64,000 nt of DNA from positions 85,018-149,017 of the forward strand of contig NZ_FOFB01000017.1 of the NCBI RefSeq assembly GCF_900110645.1. The letters are read 5' to 3'. This document shows positions 17,845 to 26,147 of the stretch, piece by piece (positions within the stretch are counted from its first letter, which is position 1; every line of letters starts with the position of its first letter). A program made the translations under genes and the position numbers. Below the pieces are notes generated by a model, which worked only from the letters and a program-made list of their open reading frames with translations, made no database searches and had not been told where the DNA came from. This DNA is from Neolewinella agarilytica. Its GTDB lineage: Bacteria; Bacteroidota; Bacteroidia; Chitinophagales; Saprospiraceae.

Positions 17845-18543
17845 ATGTTTTCCGGTCCTTACGGCATTTACATCATCATCACCATGGTTTTTGGTGGCAT
17901 TGGCATGCTCGTCAGCAACCGGCTGAAAAGCAAATTTCAGCAGTATGCCCGGGTGCCCATGACTAACGGAATGACGGGGCATGAGGTGGCCCTGAAAATG
18001 TTGGATCACTACAATATCCACGATGTCAACATCGTGATGGGGAAAGGTTTCCTGAGTGACCACTATAACCCGAAGACGAAAACGGTCAGCCTCAGTCCTG
18101 ATGTTTACCAGGGCCGGCACGTTTCTGCAGCGGCGGTAGCTGCACACGAGTGTGGCCACGTAGTACAGCATGCTGAAGGCTATCAATGGCTTACATTCCG
18201 TAGTAAAATGGTGCCGATCGTGCAGTTGGCGGGCCGGGCACAGGGCTTCCTGCTGATGTTCGCCATCGGTGGTGCTGCTACTGGTTTTGGTGGAGTTTTG
18301 TTCCAGATCACCGTTGCCGCCTTTCTGATCACCACCGTTTTTGCGCTCGTTACCCTGCCCGTGGAATTTGACGCCAGTAAGCGGGCACTCGCCTGGTTAG
18401 ACGACAGCCACGTAGCTACCGGCGTCCAGCATGAAGGGGCAAAAGATGCGCTCTGGTGGGCTGCCATGACCTACGTCGTTTCCGCACTTTCCGCGCTTAC
18501 GGTGCTGATTTGGCTGCTGCTGCGTTCTCAGAATCGACGCTAA
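17845..18543 (+). CDS. Membrane zinc metallopeptidase (YugP-like)
   Basis: 232 residues. An N-terminal membrane segment (YGIYIIITMVFGGIGMLV) is followed by a cytoplasmic zincin-type core with the motif H101-E-C-G-H105 (AAHECGHVVQHAEGY). Two hydrophobic segments follow (about 135-175), then a last helix (about 205-226). This matches the YugP family of putative neutral zinc metallopeptidases. The physiological substrate is unknown; membrane protein turnover is a family-level guess. It follows serS in the same direction with a spacer of about 110 bp. Confidence 0.88.
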   Translation: MFSGPYGIYIIITMVFGGIGMLVSNRLKSKFQQYARVPMTNGMTGHEVALKMLDHYNIHDVNIVMGKGFLSDHYNPKTKTVSLSPDVYQGRHVSAAAVAAHECGHVVQHAEGYQWLTFRSKMVPIVQLAGRAQGFLLMFAIGGAATGFGGVLFQITVAAFLITTVFALVTLPVEFDASKRALAWLDDSHVATGVQHEGAKDALWWAAMTYVVSALSALTVLIWLLLRSQNRR

Positions 18544-18568
18544 AGCTATTTTTTTTCGGCTAAATCTT

Positions 18569-18576
18569 TACATTTG
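18569..18576 (+). promoter_or_regulatory. TAnnTTTG promoter element upstream of frr
   Basis: TACATTTG, about 155 bp before the frr ATG. The leader contains a perfect hairpin (18621-18640). Confidence 0.5.
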
Positions 18577-18620
18577 GCGTGCCGTGAACGTTTTCCCGGA
18601 GAGCGAAAGCTTTTTTGGGC

Positions 18621-18650
18621 GTCCCGCAGTATTGCGGGACAGGTGCAAGG
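18621..18650 (+). repeat. Hairpin joined to a partial dispersed 10-mer
   Basis: GTCCCGCAGTATTGCGGGAC is a perfect 8-bp stem. Its last base starts CAGGTGCAAGG, a copy of the dispersed motif that lacks the leading CG. Confidence 0.55.
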
Positions 18651-18730
18651 TGGGGTTGCTTTTAGCAATTGGCGTCCCTCCTCCGGCACTTTTCCCCTCC
18701 TGATTTACCCCTACCAAAATTACTCCTGAG

Positions 18731-19294
18731 ATGGACGAACTACTGAGCGAACAACTGGAAGAATCTAAAATGCTGATGGACGAAGCCATCGAGCACCTCG
18801 AAAAAGAACTGACTAAAATACGCACCGGCAAAGCCAGTCCGGCCATGTTGGGCGGCCTGATGGTAAGCTATTACGGCGCTAAAACGCCACTGCAGCAGGT
18901 GGCCAACGTTAGTACGGCAGACTCTCGTACCCTCACGATCCAGGCTTTCGATAAGACGGCTATGCCAGACATCGAGCGGGCTATTTTCGAAGCTAACCTG
19001 GGCGTAACGCCCATGAACGACGGAGAGCTCATTCGCATCAGCATTCCACCCCTGACGACGGAGCGTCGTAAGCAGCTCGCCAAGCAGGTGAAAGCTACGG
19101 GCGAAGATGCTAAAATCGTTATCCGAAACGTCCGCCGCGACGCCATGGAAGCCATCAAAAAGGAAGTCAAAAACGGTTTCCCGGAAGATGCCGGTAAGCG
19201 GAAGGAGGAGGAAGTCCAGGGATGGGTGAACGGCTACAACAAAAAGATCGAATCCATCGTAGAAACGAAAGAGGAAGAAGTGATGACGCTCTAG
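18731..19294 (+). CDS. frr: Ribosome recycling factor
   Basis: 187 residues. RRF, with EF-G, splits post-termination ribosomes. Family marks are the N-terminal helix with KELTKIRTGKASPAML, the domain II strand VSYYGAKTPLQQVANV, and the C-terminal helices (RRDAMEAIKKEVKNG, then VQGWVNGYNKKIESIV). Length is normal. The start is supported by the usual position of the first helix. Confidence 0.97.
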   Translation: MDELLSEQLEESKMLMDEAIEHLEKELTKIRTGKASPAMLGGLMVSYYGAKTPLQQVANVSTADSRTLTIQAFDKTAMPDIERAIFEANLGVTPMNDGELIRISIPPLTTERRKQLAKQVKATGEDAKIVIRNVRRDAMEAIKKEVKNGFPEDAGKRKEEEVQGWVNGYNKKIESIVETKEEEVMTL

Positions 19295-19367
19295 TTATGG
19301 GCGCTGTTGGTGAACTTAACGGGCCATGGCAAGCTTCTGCTTAGTACGCTTCGCTAGAAACCTTACC

Positions 19368-20513
19368 ATGCTCCGTTTTCTCCCCTTGCTTTTATTAACG
19401 CTGCCCTGCACCGGCGTCCGCGCCCAAAACCTGTTGGATAAGGTTACGGACCTGATGGAGTTTAACCTGGGGAAGCCTCCCACGGATACTTCCCGGTTTC
19501 AAACCAAAGTGGTACTGGCACCCATTGCCTACTACGAACCACTCACGAGTTTTGGCTTTGGTTTCGGGGCTAACCTGTTGTTCAAGCCGAAAGGCGCAGG
19601 CCCGGAAACCCGGACTTCCAATGTCCCGATCGGAATCAGCTACACGCTAAAAAACCAGGTCTTTTTCACCTCCGGCTATACGGTCTTCTTTCCCGAAGAG
19701 CGCTGGATTTTTCGGGGAAACCTGGATTACACCGATTTTCCCCGCGATTATTTCGGGACAGGGAACGGGACGACCGAAGAAGACAGAAGTGAAGTAACCT
19801 ACCAGCAATTTCTGGTGGAACCCCTGTTGCTCCGGCAGGTCGCTAAAAATGTTTTTGTCGGTGGTGGGTTTCGCTACGACACTTATTACAGCGCTGAATT
19901 GCTAACCGAGACGGATGAGTTGCCCGCTGGCGCCAGCCTGCAGGATAGCCTGGGTAGTAAGGCCGTTGGGCTGGAGTTCGCCGCCTCCTACGACAGCCGC
20001 AACAGTGTGCTGAACGCTCAGAAGGGCTTGCTCGCTGAGTTTACTCAGGGTTTTTACGGACAAAATTTTGGTGGCAATAACGTTTTTCAACTTACCAAGC
20101 TGGACCTGCGCGGCTACAAGCGTACGGGGCCGAAAGGCGTCTTCGGCCTGAACTTCTTCGGCCGCTACGCCGCCGGTGACGCGCCACCGCTCGAACTGAG
20201 TGAACTGGGCGGTGATATGCTCTTGCGCGGTTTTCCGGAGGGGCGCTTTCGGGATCGGCTGGCGCTCTTCGCCCAGGGGGAGTACCGCTGGCAGACTTGG
20301 CGTGGCGTCGGCTTTGTCTTTTTTGGAGGGCTAGGGCAGGTGGGCAGCGGTGCGGCTGACCTGGGGCTGCGGGAGCTACGCTACTCCCTGGGGACGGGAC
20401 TTCGGGTAACCATTATCCCCAGTGAAAATGTCAATCTGCGGGTCGACTACGGCTTCGGATTGGGCAAAAGCTCAGGAAGCGGCTTTTATCTGGGGCTGGG
20501 AGAGGCTTTTTAG
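19368..20513 (+). CDS. Outer-membrane beta-barrel protein, Omp85/BamA C-terminal-like
   Basis: 381 residues from ATG 19368, giving a signal peptide (MLRFLPLLLLTLPCTGVRAQ). The rest alternates amphipathic strands with aromatic ends: GFGFGANLLF, RWIFRGNLDYTDFP, FGLNFFGRYAAGD, MLLRGFPEGRFRDRLALFAQ. The (L/M)RGFPEGRFRD segment resembles the conserved barrel motif of Omp85-family proteins. No POTRA domains precede it, so it looks like a stand-alone barrel of the bacterial surface antigen type. Its role (lipid or protein insertion, or porin-like) is unknown. It lies 73 bp after frr in the same direction. Confidence 0.78.
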   Translation: MLRFLPLLLLTLPCTGVRAQNLLDKVTDLMEFNLGKPPTDTSRFQTKVVLAPIAYYEPLTSFGFGFGANLLFKPKGAGPETRTSNVPIGISYTLKNQVFFTSGYTVFFPEERWIFRGNLDYTDFPRDYFGTGNGTTEEDRSEVTYQQFLVEPLLLRQVAKNVFVGGGFRYDTYYSAELLTETDELPAGASLQDSLGSKAVGLEFAASYDSRNSVLNAQKGLLAEFTQGFYGQNFGGNNVFQLTKLDLRGYKRTGPKGVFGLNFFGRYAAGDAPPLELSELGGDMLLRGFPEGRFRDRLALFAQGEYRWQTWRGVGFVFFGGLGQVGSGAADLGLRELRYSLGTGLRVTIIPSENVNLRVDYGFGLGKSSGSGFYLGLGEAF

Positions 20514-20538
20514 GTAGGAGTATTTTACCTTGCGGTCT

Positions 20539-22659
20539 ATGTCTACCCCCGCCCAGAAATTCACCCGCTCAAAGGCTTACCTAAGCGGCGAAGTTAGTCT
20601 TCCCTCCGAAGAGCAACACTCCGAACTTGCCGATCTCCTTCGCTACCATGAGTGGCGCTACTACGTGCAGGATGACCCGGTGCTGAGCGATAAGGAATAT
20701 GATGAGCTGTATAAAATGCTCGAAGGAATTGAGGCGGCTCACCCGGAGCTGATCAGCCCGGACAGCCCGACGCAACGCGTCGGATCCGACCTTTCCGGGG
20801 ACTCCGTCAGTGTCCCACACCTGGTGCCCATGCTTTCGTTGGGTAACAGCTACAACGCCGAAGACCTGGCTGAATTTGACAAGCAGGTGAAGCGGATGCT
20901 GAACATGGAAGAAACTGCTCCTCTGGCCTACGCAGTAGAACCTAAATATGACGGTGGAACAATTGTGCTTGTCTATGAAAACGACCAACTCGTCCGGGCA
21001 GCAACCCGTGGTAACGGCGTACTCGGTGAAGAGATGACCCACAATGCGCGGGTGATCCGCTCCATTCCGCTTTCGGCTAACTTTAGCAAGTATGGCTTGC
21101 ACCGGGTGGAGGTCCGTGGCGAAGTCATCATCCGTAAAGATCGCTTCGAGGCCCTGAATGCCAAGCGCAAAAAAGAAGGACTTACCCTTTTCGCCAACCC
21201 CCGAAATACCGCCACCGGCGGTCTGCGGATGAAGAGCCCCAAGGAAGTGGCTGACCGCCAGCTGGAAGCTTTTATCTACAGCTTCGGCTACGGAGTGAAC
21301 GCTGACGGGGAAGATGCCATTCAGGCATTTGGTACGCACACCAAAGCATTGGATGTGCTGACGGAGCTGGGCTTTAAAGTGCCCGCTACAGGGTTTGAGC
21401 GGGAGAGTGCGCCCGACATCGTGGAAGCTGCCTCCTTTTGCCGTAAGTGGGAAGAACAACGGGAGGCTTACGCCTACGAGATTGATGGTATGGTGGTGAA
21501 GGTTGATGACCTGGCGCTACAGGAGCGTGCCGGCTATACCAGCCACCACCCACGCTGGGCCATTGCCTACAAATTCGCGGCGAAGCAAGCGACGACTACC
21601 TTGGAAAACGTCGAATATCAGGTAGGTAAAATCGGGACCATTACGCCAGTGGCGAAAACGACACCCGTCTCTCTGGCTGGAGTAATGATCTCAAGCGTGA
21701 GCCTGCACAACGAAGACTTTATCCGTGACAAAGACCTGCGCCTGGGCGATAAGGTACTGTTGGAAAGAGCGGGTGATGTTATCCCTTACATCGTTAAGCC
21801 GCTGGCAGACTTACGGGATGGCAGCGAGACGCCGATCGAATGGCCGGCCGTTTGTCCCGTTAATCAGACCGACGAGCCGGTAACGCTCATCCGGGAGGAA
21901 GGCGAAGCCGCCTGGCGTTGCCCTAACTGTGTTTGCGGCAAACAGGATTTAGCCCGTATCATTTTCCACGTCTCCAAGGCCGCTATGGATATTGACGGTA
22001 TGGGGAAACGCTACGTGGAGCTTTTTCATGCCCGTGGCTGGATGAACACCATCGTCGATGTATACCGCCTGCCCTATGAATGGATTTCGGTGCTGGACGG
22101 TTTTGGTAACAAATCCGCTGAAAACCTGAAAGCGGCCGTTGAAAAAGCGAAGAAACAGCCGCTGTGGCGCCTGCTCTATGGTTTTAGCATCCATCACTTC
22201 GGAAAAAAGGCGACTCAGCTGGTAGCCCAGAACATTGAGCATGCCCTTGATTTGGCCGACTGGACGGAGGAGCAATTCACGAACATCAAAGACATTGGCC
22301 CGACGGTAGCGAAAAACGTTATGGAGTGGTTTGCCATTCCGGCAAACGTTGAGATGATCCGGGAGCTGGAAGCGCTTGGCGTCAACGTCCGCCCAACCGA
22401 CGAAGACCGGCCCGCAGCCGAAGTGACGGAAGGCCCTTTCCTGGGCAAATCCATGCTTTTTACCGGTTCCCTGCAGCAAATGAGCCGCAAGGAGGCGCAG
22501 GAAAGGGCGAAGAACGCAGGTGCAAGGATTGTTAGTGCCGTGTCTGGTAAACTGGATATTCTGGTCGTGGGCGAAAAGCCCGGCTCCAAGCTGAAAAAAG
22601 CGCAGGCATTGGAAACGGTCAGGGTAATGACGGAGGCGGAGTTTTTGGCGGAGTTGTAG
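20539..22659 (+). CDS. ligA: NAD-dependent DNA ligase
   Basis: 706 residues from ATG 20539 (a TTG at 20530 is possible). Domain order: Ia/adenylation with active-site Lys136 (EPKYDGGTIV), OB fold, zinc finger, helix-hairpin-helix repeats (SVLDGFGNKSAENL, IKDIGPTVAKNV) and BRCT (about 630-706). In the zinc finger only three of four usual Cys are in place: Cys439, Asn442 where the second Cys is expected, then Cys461 and Cys466, with an extra Cys464. A TACCTTGC promoter-like box lies 6 nt upstream of the ATG, suggesting a leaderless or near-leaderless mRNA. A copy of the dispersed 10-mer lies in the BRCT coding sequence (22515-22524). Confidence 0.96.
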   Translation: MSTPAQKFTRSKAYLSGEVSLPSEEQHSELADLLRYHEWRYYVQDDPVLSDKEYDELYKMLEGIEAAHPELISPDSPTQRVGSDLSGDSVSVPHLVPMLSLGNSYNAEDLAEFDKQVKRMLNMEETAPLAYAVEPKYDGGTIVLVYENDQLVRAATRGNGVLGEEMTHNARVIRSIPLSANFSKYGLHRVEVRGEVIIRKDRFEALNAKRKKEGLTLFANPRNTATGGLRMKSPKEVADRQLEAFIYSFGYGVNADGEDAIQAFGTHTKALDVLTELGFKVPATGFERESAPDIVEAASFCRKWEEQREAYAYEIDGMVVKVDDLALQERAGYTSHHPRWAIAYKFAAKQATTTLENVEYQVGKIGTITPVAKTTPVSLAGVMISSVSLHNEDFIRDKDLRLGDKVLLERAGDVIPYIVKPLADLRDGSETPIEWPAVCPVNQTDEPVTLIREEGEAAWRCPNCVCGKQDLARIIFHVSKAAMDIDGMGKRYVELFHARGWMNTIVDVYRLPYEWISVLDGFGNKSAENLKAAVEKAKKQPLWRLLYGFSIHHFGKKATQLVAQNIEHALDLADWTEEQFTNIKDIGPTVAKNVMEWFAIPANVEMIRELEALGVNVRPTDEDRPAAEVTEGPFLGKSMLFTGSLQQMSRKEAQERAKNAGARIVSAVSGKLDILVVGEKPGSKLKKAQALETVRVMTEAEFLAEL

Positions 22660-22717
22660 GGACGACTCTTTAAAAGGTTGTTGCTTTATTGCGCTTGTGT
22701 GTTGACGCCGGCACAAT

Positions 22718-22758
22718 AGCTCGGAGAGCTTCGTAATACAGCACCGGCTTCAGCCGGA
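22718..22758 (+). repeat. Two-stem dispersed element, single copy
   Basis: AGCTCGGAGAGCTTCGTAAT, then ACAGCA, then a CCGGCTTCAGCCGG hairpin, between convergent ligA and rluF. Confidence 0.7.
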
Positions 22759-22760
22759 TG

Positions 22761-22792
22761 CTAGTGGTCGAATCTCAGTCCCCGACCACTAG
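22761..22792. repeat. Short perfect inverted repeat at the rluF 3' end
   Basis: CTAGTGGTCG (22761-22770) and CGACCACTAG (22783-22792), the right arm overlapping the rluF stop codon. This is a small boundary palindrome without a T-run. Confidence 0.55.
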
Positions 22793-23493
22793 GTCAATGC
22801 CAACAGAACCTCCAACTCATCCTCCCGTAATTCCCGCAACTCGCCAACGGGCTGATCATCGAGCCGGACGTTCATAATGCGGATCCTCTTTAAGGTCCGG
22901 ACCTCATAGCCCAGGTATTCACACATGCGGCGAATCTGCCGGTTGAGCCCCTGGGTCAGGATGATACGAAAAGCCTTTGGGCCAATTTTTTCTACTTCGC
23001 AGCGCTTAGTGACCGTATCCAGGATCGGGATGCCAGCGGACATTTTACGCACGAAGTCCCGGTTGATCGGCCGGTCAACGGTGACGATGTACTCTTTGTC
23101 ATGAGCATTCTCTACCCGGAGAATTTTATTGACGATGTCTCCGTCATTAGTCAATAGCAGCAGCCCGGTGGAGGGCTTGTCTAGCCGCCCGATGGGAAAA
23201 ATGCGCTCTGGGTAGTTCAGGTAGTCAATGATGTTGGTCTTGTCCCGACGATCAGTGGTGCAGGTGATTCCGGCTGGCTTATTGAGGGCGAGGTAGACAG
23301 CGGCGGGCTTTTCACTGATGATTTTACCATCAACGGTCACCTGATCTCCGGGGGAGACGCGGTTGCCGCGGCGGGCGGGGCTTCCGTTTAGCAGTACGCG
23401 ACCAGCGTCGAGCATCCGGTCTGCTTCCCGCCGTGAGCAGAGACCGGTGGAAGAAATGAATTTATTGATGGAGATGGAATCGTCTTGAGCCAT
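22789..23493 (-). CDS. rluF: 23S rRNA pseudouridine synthase, RluF type
   Basis: 234 residues. An N-terminal S4 RNA-binding domain (ISINKFISSTGLCSRREADR to GDQVTVDG) precedes the RsuA/RluF catalytic domain. The catalytic Asp is in FPIGRLDKPSTGLLLLTNDG. DIVNKILRVENAHDKEYIVT and GLNRQIRRMCEYLGY match RluF better than RluB or RsuA. E. coli RluF modifies U2604; the same target is inferred here. The minus-strand box TACCTTTG (23498-23505) ends 4 nt before the ATG, implying a leaderless transcript. Confidence 0.9.
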   Translation of the reverse strand: MAQDDSISINKFISSTGLCSRREADRMLDAGRVLLNGSPARRGNRVSPGDQVTVDGKIISEKPAAVYLALNKPAGITCTTDRRDKTNIIDYLNYPERIFPIGRLDKPSTGLLLLTNDGDIVNKILRVENAHDKEYIVTVDRPINRDFVRKMSAGIPILDTVTKRCEVEKIGPKAFRIILTQGLNRQIRRMCEYLGYEVRTLKRIRIMNVRLDDQPVGELRELREDELEVLLALT

Positions 23494-23497
23494 TGGG

Positions 23498-23505
23498 CAA
23501 AGGTA
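23498..23505 (-). promoter_or_regulatory. TAnnTTTG element abutting the rluF start (leaderless geometry)
   Basis: TACCTTTG, then CCCA, then ATG on the minus strand. It leaves no room for a ribosome-binding site. Confidence 0.6.
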
Positions 23506-23509
23506 GTCT

Positions 23510-23634
23510 TGTGGTCTGATAGTCTTGCAGGCTACCGCATTTGATTGGCGGCAATGTACGGCAGGTATATATTACCTCCAACGCCTTCAACATGCGGAGC
23601 CTGCAAGACTACAAGACGATCAGACTACAAGACT
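23510..23634. repeat. Gene-boundary palindrome (TAGTCTTGTAGTCTGAT type)
   Basis: The left arm TAGTCTTGTGGTCTGATAG with GTCTTGCAGGCT pairs with the right arm AGCCTGCAAGACTACAAGAC with GATCAGACTACAAGACTA; the right arm has one extra repeat of the word. The loop is about 50 nt. A fragment of the same word (ATCAGACTACAAGC) also appears near 8445, before the RND gene end. Confidence 0.7.
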
Positions 23635-23727
23635 AATAAATACCTTTACTTACAACTTACGTACTTTAGCCCGCGTTGTAACCCGAAGTTACATATTTGC
23701 CACCCTAAACGAAGATCCAGTTACGTT

Positions 23728-24324
23728 TTGACTTCCGCCGAATTACATGACCTGCTTCAACCGGAAAATCCGCTGGAAGCCAGCTTTCTGGAAGACGCGG
23801 AATTTCGCCGCGGGCTCGTCTGGGGAGTACCCCGATACGGTCATCCTGAAGGAACTATCTGGGCGCACATCATTGAGGTAAATGAGAATATAGACCGCTT
23901 ACCCATTGATGAAGAGACCCGGGCTACCTTACGCATTATCTGCTGGGTACACGATACTTTCAAACACATTGAGGATAAGAGTTCTCCGCGAGACTGGACA
24001 AAGCACCACGGCGTGTATGCCCGTAACTTTCTTGCGCGGTATCTGGATGATGAGCTCTTGCTCAACGTTGTTGAACTACACGACGAAGCCTACTATTGCT
24101 GGCGCCTGGAGCATCTCTACAATCGCCTGGGCGAAGGAGAAGCACGATTGCAGGAATTGCGGGAAAAAGTTGGTGAATACTGGCAACTGTATTATCTCTT
24201 TTTCAAGTGCGATACAAGCACTGGGGATAAAAATCCGGCACCACTTGTCTGGTTTGAAGAAACCATGCCGGATATCGAGGTTATGCACTTCGTGGAAGAT
24301 CCGGGAGTTTTGACCCGGCAATAG
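23728..24324 (+). CDS. HD-domain phosphohydrolase-like protein
   Basis: 198 residues if TTG 23728 is used. The frame stays open to 23545, but that part lies in the palindrome and no ATG occurs in the conserved region. The order H..., HD, H, HD fits an HD fold: PEGTIWAHIIEVNENID, ICWVHDTFKHIED, KHHGVYARNFLARYL, NVVELHDEAYYCWR. The catalytic class (nucleotidase or other phosphohydrolase) cannot be told. The start codon is the weakest part of this call. Confidence 0.7.
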   Translation: MTSAELHDLLQPENPLEASFLEDAEFRRGLVWGVPRYGHPEGTIWAHIIEVNENIDRLPIDEETRATLRIICWVHDTFKHIEDKSSPRDWTKHHGVYARNFLARYLDDELLLNVVELHDEAYYCWRLEHLYNRLGEGEARLQELREKVGEYWQLYYLFFKCDTSTGDKNPAPLVWFEETMPDIEVMHFVEDPGVLTRQ

Positions 24325-24358
24325 CCCTCTTTAGCTATTCACCTTTGCTGTTTGGGTA

Positions 24359-24366
24359 TATCTTTG
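24359..24366 (+). promoter_or_regulatory. TAnnTTTG element 7 nt before a start codon
   Basis: TATCTTTG, then CCCGTAC, then ATG (24374). The transcription start would fall at or next to the ATG. Confidence 0.55.
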
Positions 24367-24373
24367 CCCGTAC

Positions 24374-25867
24374 ATGCGTCTTTCGCCACTCATTTTGCTG
24401 TTTACGTTCGCCTATCTGGCGTTTGTGCTTTTCGCTCACCTGGATGATCACCAGCTGGAGATTTATGATGAAGCCCGTCGTAGCGTCAACGCGATAGAAA
24501 TGGCTAAGGGGGAGAGTCACTTTCTGGTTCCTACTTATGCTGGAGAAGCGGACCATTGGGGCACGAAACCCCCAATTCTGGTCTGGTGCCAGGCCTTTTG
24601 GGTGAAGGTGTTAGGGCCGGGAGAACTTCCCATCCGTCTTCCTTCGGTGATTGCCACCTTAGTGCTTTGTGGCCTGTTTGCCTGGTGGGCGCGTAAAGAC
24701 TGGGGCAGCCCGCTGGTGGGGGCGCTGGCCAGCCTGGTGTTGGTAAGCAATTGGCACTTTATGGGGAACCATGGTGCTCGTTCCGGTGATTTTGACGCAC
24801 TGCTCATCCTTTTTCAGATGGCTCAGATTATCTGTTTCTATCGATGGGTGGACAGCGGTAAGACCAAGTGGCTCTGGCTGGCCGGCCTGGCGGTAGCGCT
24901 GGCCGGTTGGACGAAAGGCGTGGCCGGCGGGTTTGTGCTCCCTGGCATCGGCCTATGGCTGTTGCTCTTTGCTGAGGGGCGCAGGAGATTGCTCGACCCT
25001 AAGCTGTATGGGATCATCGGCCTTGGTATTGCTGTTGCGGTAAGCTATTATTTCCTGCGGGAAAATGTGGACCCCGGCTACCTGCAGCTGGTGGCCGATA
25101 ACGAACTGGGCGGGCGATTCAACGAAGCCACCGAAGGACACCAGCACCCCTGGTATTTTTACCTCAGCAGCCTGATTAAAGATCCGGCCGGGGGCATTTT
25201 TTTTAGTCTTGTTTTGCCGGCAGCAGTGTTTAGCTGGTATCAGCCTGACCTGCGCAAACCCGCCATGCTTTGTCTGTTGGCGGGCTTGGGAGCACTGGCC
25301 ATTGTCTCCACTTCGGCCACTAAACTTTACTGGTATCAAAGCCCGGCACTACCGCCTCTGGCGATGCTGACCGGGAGCTTCTTATACCGTCTGGCAAAAA
25401 TACTGGCCGGCAATACGCCCGGGCAAGCGGGCAAATGGACAGGCATCGCGTTACTGGCGGGCCTCTTCGCTTATCCCATGAGTCAAATTGTGGAGCGGGT
25501 GCTCCATCCACGCGAATACGTTGAAACCCGTTACAGTAAAGTTCCCTTCCGCGACTTCATGCGATTGGAAGAGCAGGTACAACCACCTTATACTGTTGCA
25601 ACGAAGAATTATAACCCTAACGCCCGGTTTTATGTGGAACGTGCCCGCCATGCAGGTCATGAAGTAGATATTAAACAAGTCGGTACGATCAACCCTCCCG
25701 TAGTAGTAAGCCAACGACCTCCTGCCACTTTTTTTGTGAATGAGCGCGTAGTGATCTGTCACACCGAAACCTGGAAATACCTTTTCGATCGATTTATTCT
25801 TAAAGAAGAGTTCCGGAACGGACCCTGTAAACTGGTAAAGCTAACGGGAGAGAGGGTACGGGAATAG
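24374..25867 (+). CDS. GT39-type integral membrane glycosyltransferase (ArnT-like)
   Basis: 497 residues with 10-12 hydrophobic helices. The first periplasmic loop carries the acidic motif region LEIYDEARRSVNAIEMAKGE, and WGTKPPILVWCQAFWVKVLG follows, as in PMT/ArnT polyprenyl-phosphate sugar transferases. The family transfers a sugar or aminosugar from an undecaprenyl carrier to lipid or protein on the periplasmic side. The acceptor is unknown. It appears to be a single-gene unit with its own promoter. Confidence 0.87.
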   Translation: MRLSPLILLFTFAYLAFVLFAHLDDHQLEIYDEARRSVNAIEMAKGESHFLVPTYAGEADHWGTKPPILVWCQAFWVKVLGPGELPIRLPSVIATLVLCGLFAWWARKDWGSPLVGALASLVLVSNWHFMGNHGARSGDFDALLILFQMAQIICFYRWVDSGKTKWLWLAGLAVALAGWTKGVAGGFVLPGIGLWLLLFAEGRRRLLDPKLYGIIGLGIAVAVSYYFLRENVDPGYLQLVADNELGGRFNEATEGHQHPWYFYLSSLIKDPAGGIFFSLVLPAAVFSWYQPDLRKPAMLCLLAGLGALAIVSTSATKLYWYQSPALPPLAMLTGSFLYRLAKILAGNTPGQAGKWTGIALLAGLFAYPMSQIVERVLHPREYVETRYSKVPFRDFMRLEEQVQPPYTVATKNYNPNARFYVERARHAGHEVDIKQVGTINPPVVVSQRPPATFFVNERVVICHTETWKYLFDRFILKEEFRNGPCKLVKLTGERVRE

Positions 25868-26043
25868 GCGAAGGAATCTTCAGGTTGCTGGAAGCTCTTA
25901 CTCAGAAAAGTTTAAACGGGTTCACTATGGACCTGCGGTCCCGCGGCAAAGAAAGCTCATAGTTTCTTTATTTACATTTGATCTAAATAACATTGCTTAA
26001 TCAACAAGCAAAGAGTATACTGGCTTAGAAGCCTGTGATGTCG

Positions 26044-26051
26044 TAACTTTG
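26044..26051 (+). promoter_or_regulatory. TAnnTTTG promoter element of the nqr operon
   Basis: TAACTTTG, about 95 bp upstream of nqrA. A second candidate, TACATTTG, lies at 25973-25980. The 280-bp gap upstream of nqrA holds nothing else recognisable. Confidence 0.55.
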
Positions 26052-26147
26052 CGGCAAAGTTGAAAAATATTGTGGGCGCACGGTATTTTTCGGCACCTAT
26101 TTCTGCCAGATTTGGCTACTCATTCTTGATTTAACGCCGCCACGCGT

